NCBI GenBank assembly: GCA_029964075.1
Contig: CM057149.1
Location: 1,312,465 to 1,376,464, forward strand
Length of the DNA: 64,000 nt
Source: Patiria pectinifera
Taxonomy: Eukaryota > Echinodermata > Asteroidea > Valvatida > Asterinidae
Reading direction: 5' to 3'
Positions 11,396-21,498 of this stretch are shown here, piece by piece. Both the position numbers and the translations under genes were made by a program. The notes under the pieces are model-generated. The model was given only the letters and a program-made list of their open reading frames with translations, did no database searches and was not told the origin of the DNA. Within the stretch, counting starts at the first letter, position 1. Each line of letters starts with the position of its first letter.

Positions 11396-12645
11396 TTAGA
11401 CCTGCCTTCCTGTCTCAAGGCGACTCAACTCCTCTTCAACCGTCTTTGCGTACACAATAACGTCGTCGAGGTAGACGAGTAGCGTCTCCCAATGCAGTCC
11501 GGCAAACACCCTCTCTTGATGCCCAAGGGCTGTCCGAAGGTTCAATGGTGCCATTCCGCACCATGTCTTGCACCTGCCGCTGGATTTCTGCCTGTTCAAC
11601 GGGAGGATATCTCCTTGGTCTCTCCTTTATGGGCCGGGCATCACCTGTAGTAATGCGGTGGCGAACCAAGTCTGTGCGTCCTTTGTCTCCCTCTCCCTTT
11701 GAGAAAATGTCCTCATATTGGCACAACAGCTGAGCTATTCTGTTGTGGTGACTCGGCTCCACGCCTTTCTTGCTTCGCTCGAACAAGTCCTCAAGGTGTT
11801 CAGGTACATCGAAGGAGTCTCCCGGCGAAGAAGTTCCCGATTGTACTTCTTGTACGTCGCCTTCACCTACAGGCGTAAACGTCCCTGCCGTCGTCCCTCT
11901 CCGCACGACACATTCTCTCTTGCCGGGTTTGTATACTCGAATGGGAAGTGCATCCTCACCCGCCATCACCAGCACCCTTGCCACTATCATGCCTTTATCT
12001 GCTATTTCACTCCTCCCTGTAGGCTCAATCACTCCGACTACACCATTCGACTTGTTACCGTACACATATCCTGGAACTAGCGCCTCATGACCAGCTGGCA
12101 CTCTGGTAGTTTCACCTATGACCACTCTAGCACAGATTCCACCCCCTCGGTCGTCTGTGCACTTGATGGTTTCCCCATTTAACTTCAGCTCTAACGTCCG
12201 AAAGTCTAGATTACCCTGGGTTGGAATCAGGAAATCCATCCCTAATATGTCTTGCATCTGCCCTGTGTTGCCAAAGACTACGTTGATGGAGTTAATGGTT
12301 CTGCCGACCTGAATGTCTATGTAGGCGCTACCGAGTGTCTCCATCTTACTCCCATCAGCATTCCGTACTCCTGTGCCTATGGTTGTAAGTCTGGGTCTTG
12401 GTCCCTGGAAATGTTGAAATAAAGTTGAGACGACAACACAGCGTGTGTTGCCCCTGTGTCAACAAGAAGTCTTACTTTGACCCCTCTCACAATAGCCTGC
12501 ACGAATAGGCCATTGCCCGCTACATTACTTGTCCTTGTAGAGGTTTCTTTGTCGCCTTTGATTTTCTCGCCTAAATTCTCTCCGGCGCCTTCTGGCCCTG
12601 CTGTTCCGCCAGCTTTCCCACGGGCCGCTGTGGCAGCTGCTGGTC
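11396..12645 (-). pseudogene. pol relic: protease and truncated reverse transcriptase
   Basis: The pol frame after the slip gives an aspartic protease active-site box LLVDTGATHAVLS near 12480-12440. A one-base shift near 12420 leads to the second half of the protease (DILGMDFLIPTQGNLDF at about 12260). The spacer continues to the RT start (RITTGDARPIKERPRRYPP, GTIEPSDSPWAS near 11535). There the RT fingers and palm are deleted: the next RT text, in another frame, is the catalytic box VYLDDVIVYAKT at about 11485-11445. Everything after the TAA at 11396-11398 is lost. Confidence 0.78.
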
Positions 12646-14034
12646 GTTTCCCGACCTCATTTTCTTCTCTGCGCTGGGTTGTTTGCAACTCCTTGCAAAA
12701 TGTCCTTTTCGTTTGCAACTGAAGCAAACGTCTTCTGGGGTTGGTTTTCGCCTCTGGTAGGCGGCACTCGAACGATCGCTCCTCTCCTGAGGCCGGAGGG
12801 TGTCAAGTCACTGGGTCATCTTCTCCAGCCACTCCCTCACCTCGCGCTGATTTTTCTAAGCCGACTCTTTCATCTCCCGCTTGATTTCTTCCAAGGGGTA
12901 CTGGGCATCGCCCTCTACTACTCGGGCGTACTTGGGCCGCTTGCCAGCCCGCTGTTCCTCTATCTTACGGAACCCTTCAATGTTTAGTGCAGCTCTGATA
13001 GCCTTGTCCAGTGATGATGGTCTTGCTCGAAAGATCTCTTCTCGGATAGCCTGTTCCTCCACCGCATCAGAGAAGTGCCCCCTGGCTAGGCGATCACGCC
13101 CCTCCTCTGACAATTCCGGGTAGGCGAGTGAAGCCAACTCCCTAATGCCTGTCCCAATTCCTGCAGCGTCTCTTTAGGCTTTTGTCGCCTATGCCACAGC
13201 TCCGCTAGGTGGTTTTCTGCAAGCTCTCCTGGGCCAAACCGCTTCTCCAACAGTCCAACCAACTCGGAATAAGTTACGTGGTGCCCGCTTGCTGTTAGAC
13301 TCCCTAACGCCTTGACCGCATCGCCCTGCAGGCTTGCCGCCAAAAACACTCTCGCCTGGTGATCACTCCAATTGTTTGCCAACTTGCAGGGCTCAAAATG
13401 CTGCTTGTAATTTTGCCCAGGGATCTTCCCGCTGAATCTGTCGGGGATGATGTTCGGAACGTCTGGTAGGAACACCCACTTCACTCTTCACCCCAACTTC
13501 TCCTTTGTTTTCGACCTCCATTCCTTGAAGGTCTGGGGAGTTTTCGCCCTCCCTCTGGCTTGCGTCTTTCACAAACTGCAACGGAACTCCACCTTGGGTC
13601 CCCGGCTGCCGGCATGCGGTCGAATGACCAGTAGGCGTCAACTCTGTTCGACTGCCCTACTCGCCGCAGCTTGTCAACTCGTCTACCGTCTGCGACGGGA
13701 CGTCTATCGTAGACACTGGCGTAGGCGCTGGTGCAACGGGATTATAGAATCGCGTTCTTGGTTTGGGGGTAGGCCTTGGTGATGGTACTAGTGTAGGGGT
13801 GGCTGTGAATGTGAAAAGTTCACGGCTGCCAAACTGGGTCGTCATCGACGTACTGGGCATCCATCTGCCCTCCGCTGTGCTGCCTCTGACTTGGCCTCAC
13901 TTTGGCGTTTGGCGAAGCTGCAATTTTAACAGGCGATTCTGCGCCAGCAGCAACTCCTTGATCTCTGTCAGATCGCGGTTTTCGGCAAGGGATTGTTGTA
14001 ACTCGTCCTCCACGGATATCTCGTTGGCGGCCAT
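12571..14034 (-). pseudogene. gag relic (capsid and zinc knuckle)
   Basis: Likely start ATG at 14034 in good context (GACATGGCC), followed by a coiled-coil-like segment (ELQQSLAENRDLTEIKELLL) that stops at a TGA near 13896. Later frames give a proline-rich spacer, then a Retrotrans_gag-type capsid segment at 13484-13086 (NWSDHQARVFLAASLQGDAV, LLEKRFGP) and its continuation at 13137-12856 after a frame slip. The CCHC zinc knuckle CFSCKRKGHFARSC lies at about 12727-12685. The frame closes at TAG 12571-12573. Role in the family: particle formation and RNA packaging. At least two breaks make this copy inactive. Confidence 0.75.
12646..12652 (-). promoter_or_regulatory. -1 frameshift slippery heptamer in gag/pol overlap
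   Basis: The minus strand reads G GGA AAC with GGA and AAC as zero-frame gag codons, 11 codons after the zinc knuckle. The pol frame is exactly -1 and open through this point, while gag stops about 75 nt later. G GGA AAC is a known retroviral-type slippery heptamer. I have not folded the downstream sequence for a stimulatory structure. Confidence 0.6.
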
Positions 14035-14134
14035 GTCGGTTAATAGTGGTAGTTGTAGATTGTTGGGGTGATGACTCCTAGCTAGGTGATGTCACAGGCG
14101 TAGGTGATTTTTAGCAGTGAAGCAACGGCGCCTA

Positions 14135-14151
14135 TCCCACTTCTGACACCA
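14135..14151 (-). promoter_or_regulatory. primer-binding site, tRNA-Leu type
   Basis: Minus-strand TGGTGTCAGAAGTGGGA, three bases after the LTR end. It is complementary to a tRNA 3' end TCCCACTTCTGACA plus CCA, which is the acceptor end of leucine tRNAs in animals. This fixes element polarity and first-strand start. Confidence 0.75.
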
Positions 14152-14381
14152 ATTTGTAGCGGTACTGCCTCCGACGACTGCCCCGGCGAGTAGCGGCGAA
14201 CGGCCTAGCCTCTACGGTCGGGTACGCAGATCCGTTTCGGCGGAGATTTACCGCAAGGCCCGCAGCAGACTACCAAAGGATCACCCTTACACGCACTCTC
14301 GCTCACACAACCCAAGCAGACTAACCAGGGGGACTGGGGAAGGATGGGGACCTGACACCAGATCTGTGTTTCGGAAGATTA

Positions 14382-14387
14382 TTTATT
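14382..14387 (-). promoter_or_regulatory. LTR poly(A) signal
   Basis: AATAAA on the minus strand, about 300 nt downstream of the TATA box and 230 nt before the LTR end, where the R/U5 border would be expected. Confidence 0.45.
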
Positions 14388-14682
14388 CGCCTACCCAGGT
14401 GCCTCGCCTATCCCTCACCTATACAGGCTACTCAGCTATATTCCAGCTCGTACGATAACAATGACTGAACTATTGATTCGGGAATTATAAGGGTGAATTG
14501 ACTAATTAACTTGACCCACACAAAGTGTGAGGCTTCCCCACAGTGACTAGATAATGATTGGCATGATTTTGTAGATCAGGGACTCGGCGGGTCAACGAAT
14601 ACCCACCATACACGCTGGTATAAAGGCTTCCTCTCTATACAGCAGCTACCGTGGAAAGAGCACAACGCTTAGCGTACGGCGG

Positions 14683-14690
14683 CTTTTATA
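14683..14690 (-). promoter_or_regulatory. LTR TATA box
   Basis: TATAAAAG on the minus strand preceded by a GC-rich CCCGCCC, about 130 bp into the LTR. Likely retrotransposon promoter; activity unknown. Confidence 0.55.
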
Positions 14691-14819
14691 GGGCGGGCAC
14701 TGTAAGCTTGTGCCCCCGTACCCTGTGCGAGAGCACGCGCACATCGCTGGCTACCAGCAAGAACTGAATTGCGCCCTCCTTAACGCGATATCCTCACTAT
14801 AAAAATGCATTGCGCTACA

Positions 14820-15002
14820 CTATCAAACCAGTAAAAATGGCTACTGGTTTCTAAGGAAATTGAAAATATTATAAGAATAATCTGCCCAATTTTTAATCTG
14901 CTTGTTGTTAAATTGTCCAAGCAAGATCCCGCTAAGCGTAAATTCATCTTTTACTGGAATGTGTAATTGTGCATTGCTGTTAAGGCCAAAAAAGAAAAGA
15001 AA
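14820..15002. other. short unassigned stretch
   Basis: A/T-rich flank of the LTR element. The target duplication expected next to the LTR (CTATC on this side) has no matching partner beside 9175. Confidence 0.3.
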
Positions 15003-15328
15003 TTGGTCTCTGGTCAGACCACAGTTCCGGAATCGATGCGGCGACACATTTTTTTTTTTTTGCCTTTTTTTTTATTGGAAGCTTGGATTGTACAGACAAG
15101 GTGGGTACTATTTTGCTTTTGTTGTGTCCTCATATACATTAGGGACTTCCATATTTTGCCTTGGTGCCCTCCATCATTTGCCTTGGTGCAATTTCCCCAT
15201 TCCTTGGTACAAAAATTTGAGGAGGTGCGGCAATAGAGGGCGCTGCTGTAGCTACCGCGGACAATTTGAAGAAAAAAAAAGGTTGACGCGCATGATTAAA
15301 ATCAACGCGCGCACTGACCAGAGACCAA
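15003..15328. repeat. inverted-repeat (MITE-like) unit
   Basis: 15-bp perfect terminal inverted repeat TTGGTCTCTGGTCAG (15003-15017) and its inverse (15314-15328), spanning 326 bp with T-rich and A-rich interior. No target duplication identified. Confidence 0.5.
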
Positions 15329-15503
15329 CTTATTTTTTGGGGGGGGGGGCCTAATCCTGTTCAAATTTATCCTGGTGAAAATAACATCACTTACACACAC
15401 AACAAAAACCAAAACAACACCCAAACAGTATTGCCAATACAAATACACTGAACCACATTCTACTTGATATACTCACTACTAGTACAGGCATTATGTGAAA
15501 AAT

Positions 15504-18365
15504 TAAGGGGTAACCTCAAACAAATTGCAACAGAAACCATTTAAAAAGGTTATTACTCAGAAAAATCTCCTCTATAACATATTAAAATCTAGTACCACTT
15601 TTTTGCTACTTATAAATGGAATATTTAGTGATCTGTAGATGATTTATATTCATTTATTATGCTGTTATATATATATACTAATAATATTCTTGTTAAGGTT
15701 TCTAGCTCTTTGTCAAAGTTGGTATAAGTGTTGAAATGTGATATCCCCTGTACCAAAAATCAAGGAATAACTCAAGAGAACAGAGGATTCAACACAGGAG
15801 TTACAAATCACAAAAATCAAATTATATATTACGGGAAAGAAATAAACCAAAAAACCGCAAACCTCAATCCGAAAATACGTGGGCGAGGGTTTTATACCCC
15901 TCCCGCATGGGTGCAAGCCAGGAATTGGTATGCAACAAAGGAAAAAGAATTACGATTTGCATAATTCACCTAGCACCCACCTCCGAAGTAACATAACACT
16001 TTACCGCCGTAAACAATTAGAGATTGCTAAAACAACTCAGAAAATAAAAGGAATAATTTTAACAGTCTTGTGACACCCTGTACATAAACACATTTCAGGG
16101 ACAAAAAAATCCCTACTTTAAATCCACTAGCACACTGCATAGGGATATCACATTTTGCAACGCGTATGCCAACTTTGAGATGAGCCAAAAACCGAACAAA
16201 AATTATCTTTCCAAATTTTTTGATATTTTGTAGCGAACATCTTGGGGTTTAATTTTCATCCAAGTTTGTCTCAATGTTGAATTTGGATTTCTCATGATGT
16301 AACCTTTCAAAAGAAATTAAGATTAACACATTTGGCTCACAGATTATAGAAATATGGTCATTTAAAAATGGCAGCAATGTCCATTTTGACCAAAATTGCC
16401 TGGGCGGTAGCGCGAAAACTGTTTGTCCGATGGTGCTAAAACTTAAAATTTCGGCTTTTCAGCCGAAATTACCCCATAAACTAAATATGATCCAATTTGA
16501 AGAGGTTGGGATTTCAAATTTAAAAGTTTTGGGAGGTGATTTGACACTGAATGGCCCCGATGTCAAATGACAAAATGTTGTTTAAAGTACCCCGAAAAGC
16601 AACTTAGGACGAGAGTTATAGCATCTTTTGTCATATTTTTGGCCACTGCATTTTTCTTTGCTAAAGAAGGAATTTTTCTCATAATTATTTGGATAGACTT
16701 TACCTTCCTAAGCTGGAAATCCATTGGTAACATTTTTTTTCTATCTACCATGTGGCGGTCATCTTGGAATTCAAAATGGCCGCCATTTCGGGCCTAATTT
16801 GTATCTAACTTCGGACCTGATTGTCATATGAAGTTCAGTTTGGTGGCAAACCCCATGTTTTTGATACCAAGGAACCCACAAACATCATTGTTGATGGGAT
16901 ATACTCCCAGTGGAGTACCCCATCAACAATAATTAACTTGGGTTCCTTGGTATCAAGAACATATGCAGTTTGCCACCAAAATGGACTTCATACGACATTC
17001 AGGTGCCACCTTATTATTTAAATGAAGTCAAAGATGCCCACTATTTTTGAATATCCAATATGGCTGCCATCCATTTGGGATGCCTTAATGTGCCAATTGG
17101 ATTCCTTGGTATCAAATTTATGGGCTTGCCACCACCAATACTGACTTCATACAACATTGAAGTCAAAATTTATTATGCAAATAGTTCAGAATGGCAGCAA
17201 TTATGAAATATCAAAGATGGCTGTCATCAACTGTAAGTACCCCGTCCACAGTGATTTACTTGAGTTCATTCAAATACATGGACTTCATAGGACATTCAGG
17301 TGCAATGTTATTATAAATAAGATCCAAGATGGCGGCTATTTTGAAAAAAATCCAAGATGGCTGCCATCCATCTGGGATAGATCATCAGCAATGGGTCATT
17401 AAGATTACTTGGTATCAAATGTATGGGGTTTGCCACCGAAATTGACTTCGTACGCCATTCGAGTCCAAACTATTATGCAAATAAGCCGAAAATGGCGGCC
17501 ATATATTTTAAATAGCCAAGATGGCTGCCATCCATTTGGAGTACACCATAAACAATAATGTACTCAGGTTCCTTGGTATCAAAAACATGGGGTTTGCCAT
17601 CAAAATAAACTTCATGTGACAATCAAGTCGGAAGTTATGATACAAATTAGGCTCAAAATGGCGGCCATTTTGAAATCCAAGATGGCCGCCACACGGTAGC
17701 TGGGAAAAAATGTCTCCAATGCATTTCCGGCTTAGGGAGGTAAACTCTTTCCAAATATGGCAAAAAATACTTCTTAAACAACAAAAAAAGCAAAAGTACA
17801 TAACGGCCTATATACTATTATGGCCGCGCCAAATCATATGAAAATCATGTAATTAGCGGCCTTTTGAATTTATGCAAATTAGGCATATTTACACCACTTG
17901 GATTTTTAACAACTTTTTTAGGGACCTTATAGCAATGCACTGTGGTGTGAAATTTGACTTGGATTATCAGGGAACACTCAATTGGTACATGTCCACACAT
18001 GGCATCCATTATTTTAACTTTAATTAGGCAAATTGATATACGGCATTTATGCAAATTATACGGCATTTGGAAAATTTCGGAAACATAGGGATCTTGGAAT
18101 TTACCTAGGACTTGAATAATGAGTAAATCAATGTAAAAGGACTAAAACTGTTGTTTAAAGTACCTCTAAAATCCACCTAGTATGAGAAATATGACCAAAT
18201 CAATGTGAAAGTCCTAACATATGCGGCCATTTTGGATTTATGCAAAATAAGCATATTTCCACCACCTCGATTTCTTAAGACTTTTAGTATGTCATTTTAG
18301 GGACCTTATAGAAATGCACTGTGGTGAAAAAAATTCTGTTGCAATTTGTTTGAGGTCAAACCTTA
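15504..18365. mobile_element. 2.9-kb element with 32-bp terminal inverted repeats
   Basis: Left end TAAGGGGTAACCTCAAACAA and onward (15504-15535) matches the inverse of 18334-18365 at 29 of 32 positions. The centre is an inverted array of about 160-bp units (16740-17720). The right arm has two direct copies of a block with TTTATGCAAATTAGGCATAT and GCACTGTGGTG. Part of the left half (16130-16330) recurs at 59240-59500. No coding capacity. Probably a non-autonomous DNA transposon; superfamily unknown. Confidence 0.6.
16740..17720. repeat. inverted array of ~160-bp units rich in AAGATGGCNGCCAT
   Basis: Units contain GGTTCCTTGGTATCA, TTTGCCACC, GACTTCATACGACATTC and ATGGCGGCCATTTTG. GTTCCTTGGTATCA-type words near 16941, 17100, 17407 and 17567 give a period near 160. 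The leftmost unit (about 16745-16912) is inverted about a centre near 16915, and sequence outside the array (16620-16740) is also the inverse of 17690-17790. AAGATGGCNGC words resemble the YY1 core. Confidence 0.65.
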
Positions 18366-18405
18366 TATTGCCTGTACGATACATTTGGAATATTTATAAC
18401 CTTAC

Positions 18406-18503
18406 CTAGAAGGTTGTGAAAACTGAAGACCTTCCAAAGCATGTCTCACTGGATCATTCTCGCCAGCTGATATACTGACTGACTTATCTATCAGTTCTGT
18501 AAG
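18406..18503 (-). CDS. ASZ1: GASZ-like exon f (linker after ankyrin domain)
   Basis: 98 nt. Acceptor with a long T tract (TTTTTTTTCAG) ending at 18504, donor AG|GTAAGG at 18405. Phase 0 in, phase 2 out. It encodes LTELIDKSVSISAGENDPV and HALEGLQFSQPS, which corresponds in position to the family's variable linker before the SAM domain. Both splice sites are strong and the frame continues from exon e; sequence conservation here is weak, hence lower confidence. The 2.9-kb inverted-repeat element at 15504-18365 ends 41 bp beyond its left edge. Confidence 0.7.
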
Positions 18504-18689
18504 CTGAAAAAAAATAATCATCAGAGTAAGGAGATTGATTACATGTTTATGGTGTTGACTTATTTTAGTACATGTATGTGTACATTAACAGTTAATTTTC
18601 ATCACTTATTGAGGCCAGAAAGTAAAAAACCCAAAACTTTTACTGACATGTACACAATTTGACATTGTCTGCAATGAGATTGACTCCAA

Positions 18690-19680
18690 ACTGGACGCAA
18701 ACAAAGTCCACCTAGTAAAGGTGTGCATCGACATGTGATGTAATGATGACATCATCATGACGTCATCATGTGCCACATAACTTTCTTAATTTTAAAGTGC
18801 ATTATTTAACGTCCCTCTATCTAAAGAACTACAAGTCCAATTGGGTTGAAAATGTATACATACCGGTAAACTAGTAAGAGACATGTTATACATGAAAATT
18901 GAGGTAACATCACAATGAAATCATCGAGTGATTATTTATGGATTTTTGAATATTTTCATCACATCATCATAACTCACGAAAAAAATGCTTGATGAAAAAT
19001 TATTTTTATAATAGGTATGGTATGGTATGTCATACATATGCATAGAGTTAACAAAAACATGAAATGTTATCATGACATGACCAAAAAATAACGATAAATG
19101 TATGTACGCGAGGCACTCGTGGTGATTTATGCACGAAATTGTCAATCGCTTTGTTATTTCAATTTGTAAAGTTTGCAAGCCACATTGTTCAGTGTTATCA
19201 TGAGAACTGTAGCAAAAATGTGTGGATATATTTCAACTTAACGCATGTGACTTGCATTGAACTGTAAAAAAATTCACCCCGAGAAATCAGTAATGGTGTA
19301 CAAATGCTGAATCCTCCTGGAAAATAGAGGATTTGGTGCTTCCTCACTATCTACCATACAACCCTGTATAATGATATTATGTCAGGCCAAGTATGTAGAG
19401 GGAATGACCTGCCACCGTGCCTATCTGCAACCATATGCAGGGAAGCAGACTCGCTGGGCCCCCAAACTCACATCTTTTAACTTGTGATTCTGACATGCAT
19501 GGCTTCCGTCCTGAAGTTTTTTTAGTGTTACAGGCAAAAGTACATATAAGGGAAGGTTTGATGGTCATGAAACTTAGGTAGGTACATGCTAGATTATCTT
19601 ACTAATATGCAAAACTAGAACTGACATCACTGTCACATGTTGATTTTAAAGTTTTGTGAATATTTAATTTCCAGACTTAT
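18690..19680 (+). mobile_element. Helentron-like element fragment
   Basis: Carries the family core ACTACAAGTCCAATTGGGTT, ACATGTTATACATGAAAATT, and TGATGACATCATCATGACGT near 18745. At 19555 the phrase GGTCATGAAACTTAGGTAGG matches 4408-4430. No hairpin or CTAG end recognised. Lies in the intron between exons e and f. Confidence 0.5.
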
Positions 19681-20169
19681 ACTGTATAGCGACCCCTACC
19701 TGAATGTACATATTGTGTAACTTTTTGTAAAAGGGGAGAGACCCAACCTAAAGTTTTAGTTGTATTACACCGAAACTCCACTTGAATTGGGAAAAGGGAG
19801 ATCAAGAACTGGCATTTTGGTGTGATCGTTATCTTATTGCAACGAAACCGCAAGTCATGTTCCCACTTATGCTTGATCCATCTTTTTGAACGGAAATGTC
19901 GAGTCCGAAAGGTCACTTAGTTCGGTATTACGCATGCGCTAGCTTGCTGAGCGCGTGCTCTGAGGAAGTGTTCCATGCTGGGAACACTGGCTAGGACGGG
20001 TCAAATTGCAAACATCACTATCAGAATTCACCGACATAAATTATGCAAATAGGTTAAATGGTGAAATCGATCACTCATTATGTGACGTCACATTCGCATG
20101 GCAAAAACCAATGCATCGATAAGGGGTTCTCCCGGTTCTGAAGCTTCTCATTCATTAACCCTAACGTAC
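19681..20169. other. unassigned intronic DNA
   Basis: No feature supported. A short GC-rich patch lies near 19930-19990. Confidence 0.3.
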
Positions 20170-20343
20170 CTGAATCCATCAAAATCCACCCCCCTGTTTT
20201 GGGGAATTTTGGCGGATTCAGGATGTTGCACAAACTGGGGGATTTTGATGGATTCAGGATTGGAAGCCTAGCGGAACTGGCGGATTTTGATTGATTCAGG
20301 ATACCTCTATTTTGAGCTGTTGTGGGACTTTGATAGATTCAGG
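20170..20343. repeat. short inverted repeat CTGAATCCATCAAAATCC
   Basis: Perfect 18-bp arms at 20170-20187 and 20240-20257 around a palindromic CCCCAAAACAGG-type centre, followed by two decayed right-arm copies near 20282 and 20324. A related arrangement, with GGACTTGG/CCAAGTCC instead of the GAATC words, is at 59938-60080. Confidence 0.5.
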
Positions 20344-20570
20344 ATCTCAACAGTTTAACTCTTTTGCAATGTTTGTGGTCAATACTGCCGGCACTAGCCC
20401 TGCCAAGTCTGTCACATACTGCACAAACATGTGCACACATGTACTGGGTGGATGGGCGCTTTTGACTGGGGCTATAAATAGGCCTCAGCATATAAACAAT
20501 GGATTGTGTTAATAACCCATCCAGACAATGAGTACCGAAGTGTGACGTCATTTAGAACCTGCCTGTCATG

Positions 20571-21490
20571 CAGAGTTGCTGACTCGAGTCATGTGACTTG
20601 GACTCGAGTCGGACTCGAGTCGCTATTTTTGTGACTTGTGACTTGACTTATAAATACCAGCTTTGACTTGTGACTTGACTTGGACTTGCAAACAATGACT
20701 TGTGACTTGACTTGGGATTGCAAAAAATGACTTGTTACCAACCCAAGTCAGACGCTAGGTCTGCTGTTTGTAAAATATGTGGATCCACTATCACTGATGG
20801 CCCAAACACAACGAGCAATTTCGTGCGGCACCTTAAAACCCACGATGAGCGGTGAGTAGTCGCGCTGTGACTTTTTTCGGGGGGGGGGGGGCTTAACCGT
20901 GAATAGATTTTCGGTCATTCTGGGCTGCGTACAAACTCTTGCTTCATATGGCTATTGAATCTAAATAACTTCTAGCCTCTAGTACTTGAAAATCTGCCCT
21001 AGACAGAATGTATATTTTCCCTAATTCCAGATCGGGCATGTCTGCATGTAAAGCTCCATGGTAACAATACAAAGTCTTTTTTTCATGTCATCTCAACATT
21101 TATTTCTACAATGTAAAGTAAATTTATTAAAGTATACAAAGGGCTAATATGCGACAGATATGTGATAAACTACAAGAATAGTAATTGCAACACATTGAAA
21201 AAGGGGAATTAAGGAGGCATGTTCAAAATAACTCGTAAGTTGACGCCAGGTTCTTTTAGCTTATTACAGCTGGACAAAATAATGTGCAACTTGACGTGTT
21301 CTTGGACAAAGATACTTGTGACTTGACTTGTGTTTAGACCAAATGACTTGTGACTTGACTTGTGACTGGACCTAATGACTTGTGACTTGACTTGTGACTG
21401 GACCTAATGACTTGTGACTTGACTTGGACTTGCAAACATTGACTTGTGACTTGACTTGGACTTGCAAAAAATGACTTGCTGCCACCTCTG
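20571..21490. mobile_element. hAT element with 8-bp target duplication, copy 1
   Basis: 920 bp, ends CAGAGTTGCTGACTCGAGTC and ...CTGCCACCTCTG, flanked by CTGTCATG on both sides (20563-20570, 21491-21498), the hAT hallmark. Many subterminal copies of GACTTGTGACTTGACTTG in both halves are likely transposase-binding repeats. It keeps a BED-finger remnant (20757-20855). Sister of 45169-46104, sharing both ends but not the middle. Confidence 0.9.
20757..20855 (+). pseudogene. BED zinc-finger remnant of hAT transposase
   Basis: Open stretch with VCKICGSTITDG and FVRHLKTHDE: the C-x2-C ... H-x4-H spacing of a BED finger, the DNA-binding N-terminus of hAT transposases. It is followed at once by a stop and a GTGAGT donor-like site, so it is probably a first exon left after internal deletion. 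Confidence 0.7.
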
Positions 21491-21498
21491 CTGTCATG

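Larger units (their letters stand above)
9079..14819 (-). mobile_element. Ty3/gypsy-like LTR retrotransposon, decayed
   Basis: Minus-strand order: LTR (14819-14155), primer site, gag, protease, start of RT, a short RT piece with the YLDD box, then about 1.6 kb of unrelated sequence with a GGCC-rich minisatellite, then the integrase tail. RNase H and the integrase catalytic core are absent. The 3' LTR is reduced to its last 27 bp (9175-9201). Several frame breaks and a large RT deletion show that it is dead. Order PR-RT-(IN last) and the GPY/F-type integrase tail place it in Ty3/gypsy. Confidence 0.85.
14155..14819 (-). repeat. 5' LTR
   Basis: 665 bp bounded by the inverted termini TGTAGCG (right end, 14819 leftward) and CGCTACA (left end). 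It carries a TATA box, a poly(A) signal and, just outside, a primer-binding site, in the expected U3-R-U5 order. No second full LTR is present. Confidence 0.8.

Noticed and set aside
11718-12722. several plus-strand ORFs of 60-120 codons
   Set aside because: They are antisense shadows of the gag-pol relic, which has recognisable motifs on the minus strand.
20757-20855. BED finger as a domesticated ZBED host gene
   Set aside because: It sits within an element bounded by hAT termini and an 8-bp target duplication and stops after about 30 codons.
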